Positions 34,714-43,843 of a stretch of 64,000 bases of DNA are shown here, piece after piece. Position 1 is the first letter of the stretch; each line of letters starts with the position of its first letter. The notes under the pieces were generated by a model. It was given only the letters and a program-made list of their open reading frames with translations. It was not told where the DNA came from and did not search any database. The translations under genes and the position numbers were made by a program. The DNA is from Bacillus sp. 03113 (GTDB lineage: Bacteria; Bacillota; Bacilli; Bacillales; Cytobacillaceae): assembly GCF_006546985.1 (NCBI RefSeq), contig NZ_VATK01000019.1, positions 20,431 to 84,430 on the forward strand, in the 5' to 3' direction.

Positions 34714-35235
34714 TTACTTTTTCTTTTTCGTAATGGACCCACATGCAATTCTTTCTCCAGAATCACCTGCTGGTTGTGTCATTCCGTCATCCTTTTCTTC
34801 GGTTATCACAATCGATGTTCCTTTTTTCGTAAATAAAGAATTTTTTCCTTCTTTTAAGGTTACACTCGGCGCTAAAATATCCGCTTTTACCTTTCCATCA
34901 TCCCCTACAATTATGTTAGGTAGATCACCAGCATGAGCACCTTTTGGATGTAGAAGTCCATGCTCTTTCTTATCTGGATTAAAATGATTTCCTGCTGATT
35001 CGAAATCGGGCGGATCACATTGATTCTTCTCATGTATATGAATCCCATGCTCTCCAGGAGGAAGCCCGTCCAAATCAATTTTCATCATAACTCCTTTTGC
35101 TTGCTCCTGAAGCTCAATCTTTCCTAATGAATCACCCACCTCGTTATGAATATCAACCTCTAGTTTCTTTATCTCCTCTTCCATGCACCCGGTCAGTAAA
35201 AGAAGAGGAATCAGTATAGGCCATAATCTCTTCAT
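34714..35235 (-). CDS. Cu/Zn superoxide dismutase-like lipoprotein (YojM-like)
   Basis: A 173-residue protein with a lipoprotein signal (LLTGC, Cys 17) and a SodC domain. Metal residues are visible in HGIHIHEK, AGNHFNP, EHG and AHAGDL, and the disulfide cysteines are kept. The last copper histidine of SodC (human His120, in VVHEKADD) is replaced by Thr in IVITEEKDD. B. subtilis YojM also lacks copper ligands. Superoxide dismutation is therefore doubtful. The ATG at 35235 is preferred for its GGAGG site. Confidence 0.85.
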   Translation of the reverse strand: MKRLWPILIPLLLLTGCMEEEIKKLEVDIHNEVGDSLGKIELQEQAKGVMMKIDLDGLPPGEHGIHIHEKNQCDPPDFESAGNHFNPDKKEHGLLHPKGAHAGDLPNIIVGDDGKVKADILAPSVTLKEGKNSLFTKKGTSIVITEEKDDGMTQPAGDSGERIACGSITKKKK

Positions 35236-35314
35236 TAATTCCATCCTCCACAAACAATATGCCCTTATTATGCTCCATTAAAGATCCACTCTATACAAGG
35301 ATGACCTAGAATTG

Positions 35315-35524
35315 TTACCTAGAGGATAAATGATCCTTTGAACTTTTTATTTTCTCAACAAGCTGTTCGGTCTTTTTTTCTTCTCGTTTTGAAACACGAA
35401 TGATGATAAACATCGTTAAAACTGCTGCCAAAAAAAAGAAAAAGAAGGAAATAGCAGCTGGAATATACTCTGTTTTATCCTCCGGAAAATACAAAAAAAG
35501 CGACAACACATACCATTGACTCAT
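35315..35524 (-). CDS. Small membrane protein of unknown function
   Basis: A 69-residue protein with an N-terminal hydrophobic stretch, a very Phe-rich helix (AAISFFFFFLAAVLTMFIII) and a charged cytoplasmic tail that may form a coiled coil (KREEKKTEQLVEKIK). AAGGA precedes the ATG. I do not recognise it. It is divergent from kapB and upstream of sodC on the same strand, but 79 bases separate it from sodC. Confidence 0.55.
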   Translation of the reverse strand: MSQWYVLSLFLYFPEDKTEYIPAAISFFFFFLAAVLTMFIIIRVSKREEKKTEQLVEKIKSSKDHLSSR

Positions 35525-35677
35525 GGCATCAAGTCCTTTCTATATTTCATGGTTATAGAAATTCAAATGATCTAAGAAATGTCGCTAAATCTATTCAAAA
35601 GAAAGCTGTACCTTTTCATTTTTGATCATACAAGTCATAATAGGATGGAAAGTAATTCATTGAAAAGAGGATCGATA

Positions 35678-36055
35678 ATGAGTGAATATCAAATTGGTGA
35701 TAAAGTAACCGCTTTTTATAAAACTGGAAAGTATATTGGAGAAATTACTGATATACGCCCACAAGCTTATTTGGTGAAGGTTCTAGGTGTATTAAAGCAC
35801 CCCCAACAAGGAGATCTACATAACCCAAAGGAGGTTCAAGTAGCACTCTTTCATGAACGCAAGGCCTTAAGCTATCGCGAACAAACCAATGTACCTAAGA
35901 ATATGGTGAAGCCTTACGATGGCCCTATACCTCAATATGCAGACACATTAAAAGAAGCTTTGCAAAAAATGAAAGCTGAATTAATGGCAGATCCATCTCC
36001 GTTTGCACAGCTTAGCTTAAAAAATGTAGAGACCCTGGAAAAAGAATATTTCTAA
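35678..36055 (+). CDS. kapB: Kinase-associated protein B
   Basis: A 125-residue soluble protein: an SH3-like start (YQIGDKVTAFYKTGKYIGEI) and a helical end. It matches KapB, which is needed for KinB-dependent phosphorelay signalling at the onset of sporulation. In B. subtilis kapB follows kinB; no kinase gene precedes it here. The ATG at 35678 has an AGAGGA site; an upstream in-frame ATG would add 33 unrelated residues. It is convergent with kapD. Confidence 0.85.
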   Translation: MSEYQIGDKVTAFYKTGKYIGEITDIRPQAYLVKVLGVLKHPQQGDLHNPKEVQVALFHERKALSYREQTNVPKNMVKPYDGPIPQYADTLKEALQKMKAELMADPSPFAQLSLKNVETLEKEYF

Positions 36056-36088
36056 AAAGGTTCGTCTATTTATAAATAATTGCCAACA

Positions 36089-36709
36089 TTATGCAAAACG
36101 ATTTATTAGCTGTGTAAAATCGATTCTATCCCCAATGGTTGTTGGTTCATGCTTTTCTAAATACCTTTTATCTTTCTCAACGAGCTTAAAAATGTGATAG
36201 GTTGTTAGAGCATCATCTAACGCACGGTGATGCTTTCCAATCCCTTCTCTTCCATATTCCTTTACTGCCTTCCATAACCCTGTTTGATTTTTATCTCCAA
36301 AAAAATGTTTGTATTCCATCGACAAATCGATTTCCATTCCTGAAAAAGGAAATGAAATATTTCTTTTATTACAATTATTTTTCAGCACCTTTAAATCCAT
36401 GTTTCCCCAGGTGATAATGGAATTTGTATAATTTTTGCCTATGTCACTAAGCTTCTTGATTAATTCATAAAATGTGATCCCTTCATCTACCTGCCGCTGT
36501 GTGATATGTAAAAACGATTTGCAGCGTGCCGTTAACAATGGAAATTGCATTGGCGTCACATAGGAAGAAAATTGCTCTCTTATACGATCATTGACAACCG
36601 ATACTATTCCTACTTCAATTATCTCTGGAAAAAATCCTTTATATCTGGAGCTTTTTTCTGGCATTGTAAATTCAAAATCAAGAAATAATAACTGATGGTT
36701 TCCTTTCAC
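36089..36709 (-). CDS. kapD: 3'-5' exonuclease-like inhibitor of the KinA pathway
   Basis: A 206-residue DEDDh exonuclease-fold protein: FLDFEFTMPE (Asp, Glu), ITWGNMDLKVLKNN and HHRALDDALTTYHIF (His, Asp). All four acidic residues and the His are present, so nuclease activity is possible. In B. subtilis KapD represses entry to sporulation through KinA. It starts at GTG behind GGAGG and sits end to end with kapB. Confidence 0.88.
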   Translation of the reverse strand: MKGNHQLLFLDFEFTMPEKSSRYKGFFPEIIEVGIVSVVNDRIREQFSSYVTPMQFPLLTARCKSFLHITQRQVDEGITFYELIKKLSDIGKNYTNSIITWGNMDLKVLKNNCNKRNISFPFSGMEIDLSMEYKHFFGDKNQTGLWKAVKEYGREGIGKHHRALDDALTTYHIFKLVEKDKRYLEKHEPTTIGDRIDFTQLINRFA

Positions 36710-36797
36710 TGGTTTAATCCTCCTATCAAACCAAATTGAAAACGTTTTTATTAAACATTATATCACAAAATTTTCAGTATTTTCATACTTATTTTAT

Positions 36798-36847
36798 AAA
36801 AAAGGAAGCCAATGCAAAATTCTACATTCTGCATTGGCTTCCTTTTT
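36798..36847 (-). terminator. Terminator of the 72-aa protein gene
   Basis: AAAAAAGGAAGCCAATGC and GCATTGGCTTCCTTTTTT, an 18-bp near-perfect stem. Active at least on the minus strand, where it follows the stop codon. Confidence 0.9.
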
Positions 36848-37065
36848 TAATAAGTGTTGGAAATTCGTACATATTCTCTTGGAGCAAATGGTTTTGTTTG
36901 CTTCCTATGAATCGTTTGTTTTTGATCTGATACAAATTTGACCTTCAAAACATTTGTCTCAGCAATTGGCACTTCATCCCTTCTTTTAGACCTCTGATCT
37001 ATAATCCATGCTCCCGTAAATAATAACAAAAAAACGGATATGACAACTACAAGCTTTTGCTTCAT
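36847..37065 (-). CDS. Small signal-anchored protein of unknown function
   Basis: A 72-residue protein with an N-terminal membrane anchor (MKQKLVVVISVFLLLFTGAW) and a basic exterior part. GGTGG precedes the ATG and a strong terminator follows, so it is a complete transcription unit. I do not recognise the family. The 407 bases between it and mrpA are AT-rich and contain only promoter sequence, with no further gene. Confidence 0.55.
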   Translation of the reverse strand: MKQKLVVVISVFLLLFTGAWIIDQRSKRRDEVPIAETNVLKVKFVSDQKQTIHRKQTKPFAPREYVRISNTY

Positions 37066-37472
37066 TTACATACCACCATCCATATTCATAGTATGTAAAA
37101 AAGAAGTTAAAATTATGCAAAATAATGAACTAAAAATTGGGTATATTAACAAACAAAACCATTTATTTAAAGTAAAAATTAAACGTTTTTAAAAAAATAT
37201 ATGAAATTTTTTATCGATTTTTTACGTGTTTCTACATATTTAATAACAAAAGCTAAACCTTGATAAAATTCCATTTTTCACCATGCAACCAAAAAATGTT
37301 TAGGTTATAATTTGTTTAGGATAGGTTTTAATTTATGAAAAATAAGAATAAACATTTTTTTGTGATGATTTTTACAATAAGAAATATCTAAAGAGAATGA
37401 TGCTTTCTTTAAGTATTTAGTAATACAAAATTCAGCTATCAAATTGATTTAGCCACAAAAGGAGGATTTGTT

Positions 37473-39878
37473 TTGACATTACTGCATTGGGCAATTATTT
37501 CGCCATTTTTGCTGGCAATCATAATTCCTATATTAAATAAGAAAACAAAAAGCATACATACTGGTTGGTTTGTTTTACCATTGCCAATTGTTTTGTTTAT
37601 TTATTTCATCACATACATACCTATCATCTCTACACAACAAGATATCATTCAAAGTATTCCATGGATACCTACGCTCGGAATTGACTTTATTGCCAAAGTA
37701 GATGGCCTCGGCCTCCTATTTTCCCTATTAATCACAGGCATTGGATCTCTCGTCATCCTTTATTCTATTTATTATTTATCAAAGGAAAAAGAAAAGCTCA
37801 ATACCTTCTATGTATATTTACTTCTCTTTATGGGTGCCATGCTCGGAGTTGTCTTTTCAGACAATTTAATTGTTCTGTATACATTTTGGGAGCTTACAAG
37901 CTTTTCCTCCTTTCTATTAATTGGATATTGGTATAAAAGAGAAAAATCACGATACGGTGCACAAAAATCAATGTTAATCACGGTTTTAGGTGGATTAGCA
38001 TTGCTCGGAGGAATCATTCTTCTATACATGTTGACAGGTTCCTTTAATATTTCCGAAATCATCGTCTATGCAGACAACCATAATTTAATAGAAAAGCCAT
38101 TACTTCTGCCAGCTATGCTCTGTATTTTATTAGGAGCATTTACGAAATCTGCTCAATTTCCTTTTCATATTTGGCTTCCGGATGCGATGGAAGCACCAAC
38201 GCCTGTCAGTGCTTATTTGCATTCTGCTACTATGGTAAAAGCAGGAATCTATTTAGTCGCAAGACTCAGCCCAGTGTTTGCTGAATCATCTGTTTGGTTG
38301 TGGGTGATTGCCGGTTTTGGGATTGTGACATTATTTTGGGGTTCATTTTCTGCTGTGAAGCAAACCGATCTAAAATCTATACTTGCTTTTTCAACGGTTA
38401 GCCAACTCGGATTGATTATGTCTTTATTAGGAATTGGGGCTGCAGCACTTCATTTTGATGGTATGAAAGACAGCTACTTTACAGTGGCGACAACAGCAGC
38501 AATCTTTCACTTAATTAACCATGCTACATTTAAAGGGAGCCTATTTATGATTGTTGGGATTATCGATCATGAATCAGGCACTAGAGATATACGAAAGCTT
38601 GGCGGATTAATGAATGTTATGCCGATTACCTTTACATTAGCAATTATTGGCGCTTTTTCGATGGCAGGCATACCACCTTTTAACGGATTTTTAAGTAAAG
38701 AAATGTTTTTCACAGCGATGGTACGTGTTTTAGAAATGGATTTTTTCCAGTTGGATTCATGGGGTGTTCTTTTTCCAATCCTTGCATGGATCGCTAGCAT
38801 CTTTACATTTATTTATTGCATGATTATTGTATTTAAACCCTTTACTGGAAAATACCAACCAGAGAAGCTAGAGAAAAAGCCACATGAAGCCCCTCTTGGG
38901 ATGCTTATTTCTCCGGTTATTCTTGTTTCATTGATCATTATTTTTGGCTTATTTCCGAACATTCTCTCAAAAAGTATTATTGCTCCTGCAATGAGTTCTA
39001 TTTTGCCTAGCTTACTCGATGAAGGTAAACATTTTGATGTTCATATCCATTTTTTTCATGGCTTTACGATTGAATTGTTTATGACAATCTGCGTAATTGC
39101 TTTAGGGATTCTATTATTTCGTACATTACCAAAATGGCGAACTGTTTACAATCTCTTCCCAGAAAAGCTAACATTAAACAAGTTTTACGATCACAGTTTA
39201 GAGCTTTTTGAAAAGGGATCATCGAAAACGACAAAAGCATATATGAATGGATTTATTCGAAACTATCTTGTCTATATATTCACATTTTTTATTCTCATAA
39301 CTTTTATCACAATCGTATGGAAAAAAGCATTCGCTTTTCAAACTAGTAATGTTTCCGCAATTGGATTTTATGAGGTGCTCCTTGCTTTAATAGCTGTTGT
39401 TGGGTCCATTATGATCGTATTTGCGAAATCAAGACTTACTTCCATTATTTTATTAGGTGCCGTTGGATATACTATGGCTCTATTCTTTGTATTATTTCGA
39501 GCACCTGATTTAGCTTTAACTCAGCTCGTAATTGAAACCGTTTCTGTTGCACTATTTTTACTATGCTTCTACCACTTGCCTAAAGATTACCGTAAAGAAG
39601 AAAAAAATAGCTTTAAACTGACAAATGGACTTATTTCCATAGGTGTTGGTCTAGTGGTCACAATTGTTGCTTTGTCCGCGCATAGCAATAAGTTATTTGA
39701 TTCCATTGCTAATTATTATGTCAAAAACACCTATGAATTGGCCGCTGGAAAAAACATGGTGAACGTCATCCTAGTTGATTTTCGTGGATTTGATACGATG
39801 TTCGAAATTTGCGTGCTTGCGATAGCCGCTATTGGGATCTATTCCATGATCAAATTGCGATTAACTAGGAGGAAATGA
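37473..39878 (+). CDS. mrpA: Na+/H+ antiporter subunit MrpA
   Basis: An 801-residue membrane protein homologous to NuoL with a C-terminal extension (MrpA plus the MrpB-like tail). Conserved pieces are YTFWELTSFSSFLLIGYW, the proton-path lysine helix GAFTKSAQFPFHIWLPDAM, and PTPVSAYLHSATMVKAGIYL. It starts at TTG with AAAGGAGG. It is the largest subunit of the seven-subunit Mrp complex, which exchanges cytoplasmic Na+ for H+ for pH and salt tolerance. All seven genes follow without gaps. Confidence 0.95.
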   Translation: MTLLHWAIISPFLLAIIIPILNKKTKSIHTGWFVLPLPIVLFIYFITYIPIISTQQDIIQSIPWIPTLGIDFIAKVDGLGLLFSLLITGIGSLVILYSIYYLSKEKEKLNTFYVYLLLFMGAMLGVVFSDNLIVLYTFWELTSFSSFLLIGYWYKREKSRYGAQKSMLITVLGGLALLGGIILLYMLTGSFNISEIIVYADNHNLIEKPLLLPAMLCILLGAFTKSAQFPFHIWLPDAMEAPTPVSAYLHSATMVKAGIYLVARLSPVFAESSVWLWVIAGFGIVTLFWGSFSAVKQTDLKSILAFSTVSQLGLIMSLLGIGAAALHFDGMKDSYFTVATTAAIFHLINHATFKGSLFMIVGIIDHESGTRDIRKLGGLMNVMPITFTLAIIGAFSMAGIPPFNGFLSKEMFFTAMVRVLEMDFFQLDSWGVLFPILAWIASIFTFIYCMIIVFKPFTGKYQPEKLEKKPHEAPLGMLISPVILVSLIIIFGLFPNILSKSIIAPAMSSILPSLLDEGKHFDVHIHFFHGFTIELFMTICVIALGILLFRTLPKWRTVYNLFPEKLTLNKFYDHSLELFEKGSSKTTKAYMNGFIRNYLVYIFTFFILITFITIVWKKAFAFQTSNVSAIGFYEVLLALIAVVGSIMIVFAKSRLTSIILLGAVGYTMALFFVLFRAPDLALTQLVIETVSVALFLLCFYHLPKDYRKEEKNSFKLTNGLISIGVGLVVTIVALSAHSNKLFDSIANYYVKNTYELAAGKNMVNVILVDFRGFDTMFEICVLAIAAIGIYSMIKLRLTRRK

Positions 39879-40303
39879 AGATGAAAACAAATGATCTTAT
39901 TTTACAGACCATTACAAAGATTGTGCTATTCATCATTATTCTCTTTTCAATCCATCTCTTTTTCTCTGGACACTATTATCCAGGAGGGGGATTTATTGGA
40001 GGATTAATGACTTCAGGAGCGATTGTTCTCCTCTTACTAGCCTTTGATCTAAAAACCGTTCATAAGATATTACCTGTTAATTACCAGTACATGATTGCCA
40101 TTGGTTTACTTTTTTCGGTTGGAACTGGAACTGCTTCGCTCATTTTTAATGTCCCTTTTCTTACCCACGCATTTACGGACATCTATCTACCGATTCTCGG
40201 AAAAACAGCACTACATTCAGCCGTGCTGTTTGACACTGGTGTATATTTTGTTGTCATTGGCGTTACCATGACCATTATTCAAACGATTGGAGAGGATGAA
40301 TAA
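39875..40303 (+). CDS. mrpB: Na+/H+ antiporter subunit MrpB
   Basis: A 142-residue protein with four membrane helices. [20 protein letters not shown] is the conserved MrpB/MnhB loop. The ATG at 39881, six bases after the mapped frame start, is equally possible; AGGAGG lies at 39869-39874, so 39881 is the better start and the overlap with mrpA is then lost by a few bases. It overlaps mrpC by one base. Confidence 0.93.
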   Translation: MKMKTNDLILQTITKIVLFIIILFSIHLFFSGHYYPGGGFIGGLMTSGAIVLLLLAFDLKTVHKILPVNYQYMIAIGLLFSVGTGTASLIFNVPFLTHAFTDIYLPILGKTALHSAVLFDTGVYFVVIGVTMTIIQTIGEDE

Positions 40304-40641
40304 TGGAAATATTAATGGCATTTGTCATCGGCATTTTATTTATGACAGCCACTTATTTAATGTTATCAAAAAGCTTATTAAGGATTATTATTGGCACTGG
40401 ATTATTAAGTCATGGAGCCCATTTATTAATCTTAACGATGGGTGGTTTAAAAAGAGGAGCATCTCCGCTATTAGGAGAACATGGACCGTATGTTGACCCT
40501 ATTCCACAAGCACTTATTTTAACCGCGATCGTCATTAGCTTTGGTGTCACTTCCTTCTTTTTAGTTCTTGCTTATCGTGCCTATCAAGAGCTTGGAACGG
40601 ATAATATGGACCAAATGAGAGGAACAGATCATCATGATTAA
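40303..40641 (+). CDS. mrpC: Na+/H+ antiporter subunit MrpC
   Basis: A 112-residue NuoK-like protein with three helices. [15 protein letters not shown] and [15 protein letters not shown] are the conserved NuoK/MrpC segments. Its ATG overlaps the mrpB stop (TAATG) and it overlaps mrpD by 8 bases, which supports strict co-translation. Confidence 0.94.
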   Translation: MEILMAFVIGILFMTATYLMLSKSLLRIIIGTGLLSHGAHLLILTMGGLKRGASPLLGEHGPYVDPIPQALILTAIVISFGVTSFFLVLAYRAYQELGTDNMDQMRGTDHHD

Positions 40642-42115
40642 TTTAATCATTTTACCGATACTCATCCCGTTATTAACAGGGATTATATTAATATTTTTTA
40701 CTAAAAAAATGAAAGCACAGCGATGGCTTTCCGCTCTATCATTGCTTTGTACAATGATCAGCTCCATACTATTGCTTATAAAAGTAGAAGAAAATGGCAT
40801 TCAAACACTCGACTTAGGTGGGTGGAAGGCTCCCTTTGGCATCACGCTTGTTTCTGATACACTCTCAGCCCTGCTTGTCTTAACAACAAGCTTGATTGCT
40901 TTTACTTGTTTCATTTTTTCATTATGGTCTATTGATAAAAAACGAGAGGAATTTTTTTATTACTCTATTTTTCAATTTCTAATTGTTGGAGTGAACGGAG
41001 CTTTTTCAACTGGTGATATTTTCAACCTATTTGTCTTTTTTGAGGTCATGCTTATGGCTTCATATGTTCTTCTTGTTCTTGGAGGGACCAAAATCCAGCT
41101 GCAGGAATCCATCAAATATATATTAATGAATGTCGTTGCTTCTGCCTTTTTTGTGATCACCGTTGCTTATTTATATTCTGTAGTAGGGACATTAAATATG
41201 GCACACATTTCTGTACGAATAACGGAGGCTGGCCAACCTGGTATAATAACGGTTATCGCCATCCTGTTTCTCATCGTATTCGGCGTAAAAGGAGCGATTT
41301 TCCCTTTATTTTTTTGGCTGCCTGGATCATACTACGCTCCCCCTGCTCCTATTTTAGCTTTGTTCGGAGCTCTATTAACGAAGGTTGGCGTCTATTCCAT
41401 TATGAGAACCTATACGTTATTTTTCTATCATAATACGGGATATACCCATAAAATCCTTCTCATCCTGGCTGTATTATCTATTATATTTGGCATCATTGGA
41501 GCAGTAGCTTATTGGGATATAAAAAAGATCATCATTTATAATATCATTATCGCGATTGGTGTTATTTTATTTGGTGTAGCCGTGATGTCTAAAGAATCTT
41601 TAATGGGTGCTATTTTCTATCTCATACACGATATGGTGATAAAAGCTGCTCTATTTCTACTTATTGGTATCATTGCAAGTATTGCAGGTACGAGCAATCT
41701 GAGAAAAATCAGTGGACTAATAAAAGGATATCCTGGGCTCACTTGGACCTTTTTTATTGCAGCTCTTTCACTTGCTGGGATCCCTCCTTTAAGCGGTTTT
41801 ATTGGCAAGCTGCTCATTACACAAGGCGGGTTTCGCGAAGGACATTACATAGGATCATCTGTTGTACTGTTATCAAGCCTATTTGTTTTATATTCCATAA
41901 TGAAAATTTTCATCAATGGGTTTTGGGGAATCCCTCGTACATTTAATGGAGAAAAAAACATCCCAGTCAAATTTCTGCTTATTGCACCCGTTATTTTAGT
42001 GGCAGTGTCCATTATTATAGGACTTGGAACAGAGGCAATTTATCCATATATCTCACAAGCGGCTGAAACATTGATCCATCCATCGATTTATATTGACGCT
42101 GTTTTAAAGGAGTAA
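40634..42115 (+). CDS. mrpD: Na+/H+ antiporter subunit MrpD
   Basis: A 493-residue NuoM/NuoN-like subunit with about fourteen helices. [20 protein letters not shown] carries the conserved Glu; [20 protein letters not shown] carries the Lys of the proton path; [17 protein letters not shown] is the usual later signature. It works with MrpA in ion translocation. Six bases separate it from mrpE. Confidence 0.95.
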   Translation: MINLIILPILIPLLTGIILIFFTKKMKAQRWLSALSLLCTMISSILLLIKVEENGIQTLDLGGWKAPFGITLVSDTLSALLVLTTSLIAFTCFIFSLWSIDKKREEFFYYSIFQFLIVGVNGAFSTGDIFNLFVFFEVMLMASYVLLVLGGTKIQLQESIKYILMNVVASAFFVITVAYLYSVVGTLNMAHISVRITEAGQPGIITVIAILFLIVFGVKGAIFPLFFWLPGSYYAPPAPILALFGALLTKVGVYSIMRTYTLFFYHNTGYTHKILLILAVLSIIFGIIGAVAYWDIKKIIIYNIIIAIGVILFGVAVMSKESLMGAIFYLIHDMVIKAALFLLIGIIASIAGTSNLRKISGLIKGYPGLTWTFFIAALSLAGIPPLSGFIGKLLITQGGFREGHYIGSSVVLLSSLFVLYSIMKIFINGFWGIPRTFNGEKNIPVKFLLIAPVILVAVSIIIGLGTEAIYPYISQAAETLIHPSIYIDAVLKE

Positions 42116-42121
42116 TGCAAA

Positions 42122-42598
42122 ATGGCTTTTCAAATTTTATTAAACTTTGCTCTGGCTTTGACTTGGATGTTTTTAAAAGTATCCTATGATCCGGTTACTT
42201 TTTTTGTAGGCTATTTCTTTGGTTTACTAATCATTTATATTTTTAGACGTTTCTTTCCATCACGTTTTTATTTATTGCGGATCATTGCGGTCATTAATCT
42301 TTTGTTCATCTTTATCAGAGAACTTATTTTATCTAATTTTGCAGTATTAAAGGTAATTTTAAAACCTAAATTGGATATGAAGCCTGGGATATTTGCGCTG
42401 CAAACTAAATTAACAAACGATTGGGAAATTACCATTCTTGCAAATCTTATTACGTTAACACCTGGAACATTGGTTGTTGATGTTTCACCTGATAATAAAA
42501 TTTTATATATTCACGCGATGAACATTGATGATATAACGGATTCCATTGATAGTATTAAAAATACATTTGAAAAGGCGATTATGGAGGTGAGTCGATAA
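42122..42598 (+). CDS. mrpE: Na+/H+ antiporter subunit MrpE
   Basis: A 158-residue protein: two N-terminal helices and a soluble C-terminal domain. LANLITLTPGTLVVDVSPD is the MrpE/MnhE signature. It is required for assembly of the complex. A GGAG site lies in the end of mrpD. Its stop overlaps the mrpF ATG (TAATG). Confidence 0.94.
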   Translation: MAFQILLNFALALTWMFLKVSYDPVTFFVGYFFGLLIIYIFRRFFPSRFYLLRIIAVINLLFIFIRELILSNFAVLKVILKPKLDMKPGIFALQTKLTNDWEITILANLITLTPGTLVVDVSPDNKILYIHAMNIDDITDSIDSIKNTFEKAIMEVSR

Positions 42599-42885
42599 TG
42601 TTTGAAGTGATTGTACATATTGCGTTAGCTTGTGTTTCAATTGCCATGATTGGATTAATTTATCGCGTCATTAAAGGACCCTCCATCCCGGATCGAGTCA
42701 TTGCACTTGATGCCATTGGCATTAATCTGATTATTATAATAGCTCTAGTTTCTATTTTATTAAAAACTCATGCTTTTTTAGAAATTATTTTACTATTAGG
42801 GATATTGGCATTTATCGGTACTGTAGCTTTCTCCAAATATATCGAAAAGGGGGTAATTATAGAACGTGATCGAAATCATCATTAA
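42598..42885 (+). CDS. mrpF: Na+/H+ antiporter subunit MrpF
   Basis: A 95-residue protein with three helices. YRVIKGPSIPDRVIALDAIG is the MrpF signature, and GILAFIGTVAFSKYIEKGVI the conserved third helix. MrpF is also the part tied to cholate efflux in B. subtilis. GGAGGTG precedes the ATG; it overlaps mrpG by 20 bases. Confidence 0.94.
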   Translation: MFEVIVHIALACVSIAMIGLIYRVIKGPSIPDRVIALDAIGINLIIIIALVSILLKTHAFLEIILLLGILAFIGTVAFSKYIEKGVIIERDRNHH

Positions 42886-43222
42886 AATCATAATAGCTGC
42901 CCTTATATTAATTGGAGCCTTTTTAAGTCTTGTAACAGCGTTTGGATTGATAAGACTTCCAGATGTTTATACTAGAAATCATGCTGCCTCCAAAGCAGCT
43001 ACTTTAGGCGTTATGTCTATTTTACTTGGTACTTTTCTTTATTTTTATGTGGAAGAAGGACACTTTAATTCACGATTAATATTAGGTATCGTGTTCATCT
43101 TTTTAACCTCTCCTGTAGCAGGCCACCTCATTAGCCGAGCTGCCTACAACTCAGGAGTAAAGCTCTGGGAAAACAGCGTAAGAGACGATTTAAAGGACGA
43201 AAAGCGGAAGCGGCCTGTTTAG
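42866..43222 (+). CDS. mrpG: Na+/H+ antiporter subunit MrpG, repeat-encoded C-terminus
   Basis: A 118-residue protein starting at GTG behind AAAGGGGG. Three helices; LVTAFGLIRLPDVYTRNHAA and the helix after HFNSRLILG are MrpG hallmarks. The last codons (EKRKRPV and the stop TAG) are written by the start of a family A repeat, AAAAGCGGAAGCGGCCTG. The native tail was probably replaced or extended when the repeat arrived. It closes the operon. Confidence 0.93.
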   Translation: MIEIIIKIIIAALILIGAFLSLVTAFGLIRLPDVYTRNHAASKAATLGVMSILLGTFLYFYVEEGHFNSRLILGIVFIFLTSPVAGHLISRAAYNSGVKLWENSVRDDLKDEKRKRPV

Positions 43223-43319
43223 CCCCGACAAGCATAAGTCGCTCCTGATAGAAGGTGTACTTTACCTTCAATTCAGGAGTGGCTTATGACCTCGAGGTGT
43301 TGGGCGCTGGAGCTGGACA
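43199..43319 (+). repeat. Family A repeat fused to the mrpG end
   Basis: Ends GAAAAGCGGAAGCGGCCTG and GGGCGCTGGAGCTGGACAAT. The inner hairpin is GACAAGCATAAGTCGCTCCT against AGGAGTGGCTTATGACCTCG, with a small AAGGTG/CACCTT-type hairpin at its tip. The stop codon of mrpG lies in it. Confidence 0.8.
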
Positions 43320-43356
43320 ATAAAGAAAAACAAAAGCAGCTTGATAATTTGCAATT

Positions 43357-43388
43357 AAAAAACCTTGTCTTACTCGACAAGGTTTTTT
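43357..43388. terminator. Bidirectional terminator between mrpG and yuxO
   Basis: AAAAAACCTTGTC / GACAAGGTTTTTT with a 6-base loop; T runs on both strands. Confidence 0.9.
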
Positions 43389-43396
43389 CGTACGTT

Positions 43397-43780
43397 TTAT
43401 TTTCTTTTTATGATAGCAATAGTACACCTAGAAATACAAATAAGCTCTTCTTCTTCGTCCACAATACTTATCTGCCAGACCATTGTTGTTTTTCCTCTAT
43501 GGAGAATTTCTCCTCGACCTGTTACAAAGCCACTTTTCTTTCCTTTAATATGATTGGCATTGATTTCAAGACCAGCGATTGCTTCTGCCTCTTGATCGAC
43601 AAGCTCATAAGCTCCTACACTCGCAATCGTTTCCGCTAAAGCAACAGATGCCCCACCATGGAGATAGCCAAATGGCTGTCTTGTTCTCTCATCAACAGGC
43701 ATCGTTGCAATTACTTTTCCCTTCTCTATATGCGTTACATGAATGCCAAGGGACTCCATTAACGTATTCTCAAAACCCAC
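43397..43780 (-). CDS. yuxO: Hotdog thioesterase YuxO/ComA2 (MenI-like)
   Basis: A 127-residue PaaI-type hotdog enzyme. FGYLHGGASVALAETIAS holds the catalytic Glu/Gln-side helix and GLEINANHIKG the strand. It probably hydrolyses an acyl-CoA; the B. subtilis homologue beside comA and mrp is linked to 1,4-dihydroxy-2-naphthoyl-CoA hydrolysis in menaquinone synthesis. It starts at GTG with GGAGTG. comA and comP, its usual neighbours, are missing here. Confidence 0.88.
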   Translation of the reverse strand: MGFENTLMESLGIHVTHIEKGKVIATMPVDERTRQPFGYLHGGASVALAETIASVGAYELVDQEAEAIAGLEINANHIKGKKSGFVTGRGEILHRGKTTMVWQISIVDEEEELICISRCTIAIIKRK

Positions 43781-43843
43781 TCTCTACACTCCAATCTTTA
43801 TTAAAAGGATAGGTATCCTTCAAAATCAGATGTCTATACATGA

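Noticed and set aside
37066..37472. Riboswitch or pH-responsive (PRE-type) leader before mrpA
   Set aside because: The region is AT-rich with no strong alternating stems or conserved riboswitch blocks; only a promoter is expected.
43286..43639. 117-codon plus-strand frame across the mrpG terminator and yuxO
   Set aside because: It runs through a terminator and antisense to the clear hotdog gene, with no start signal.
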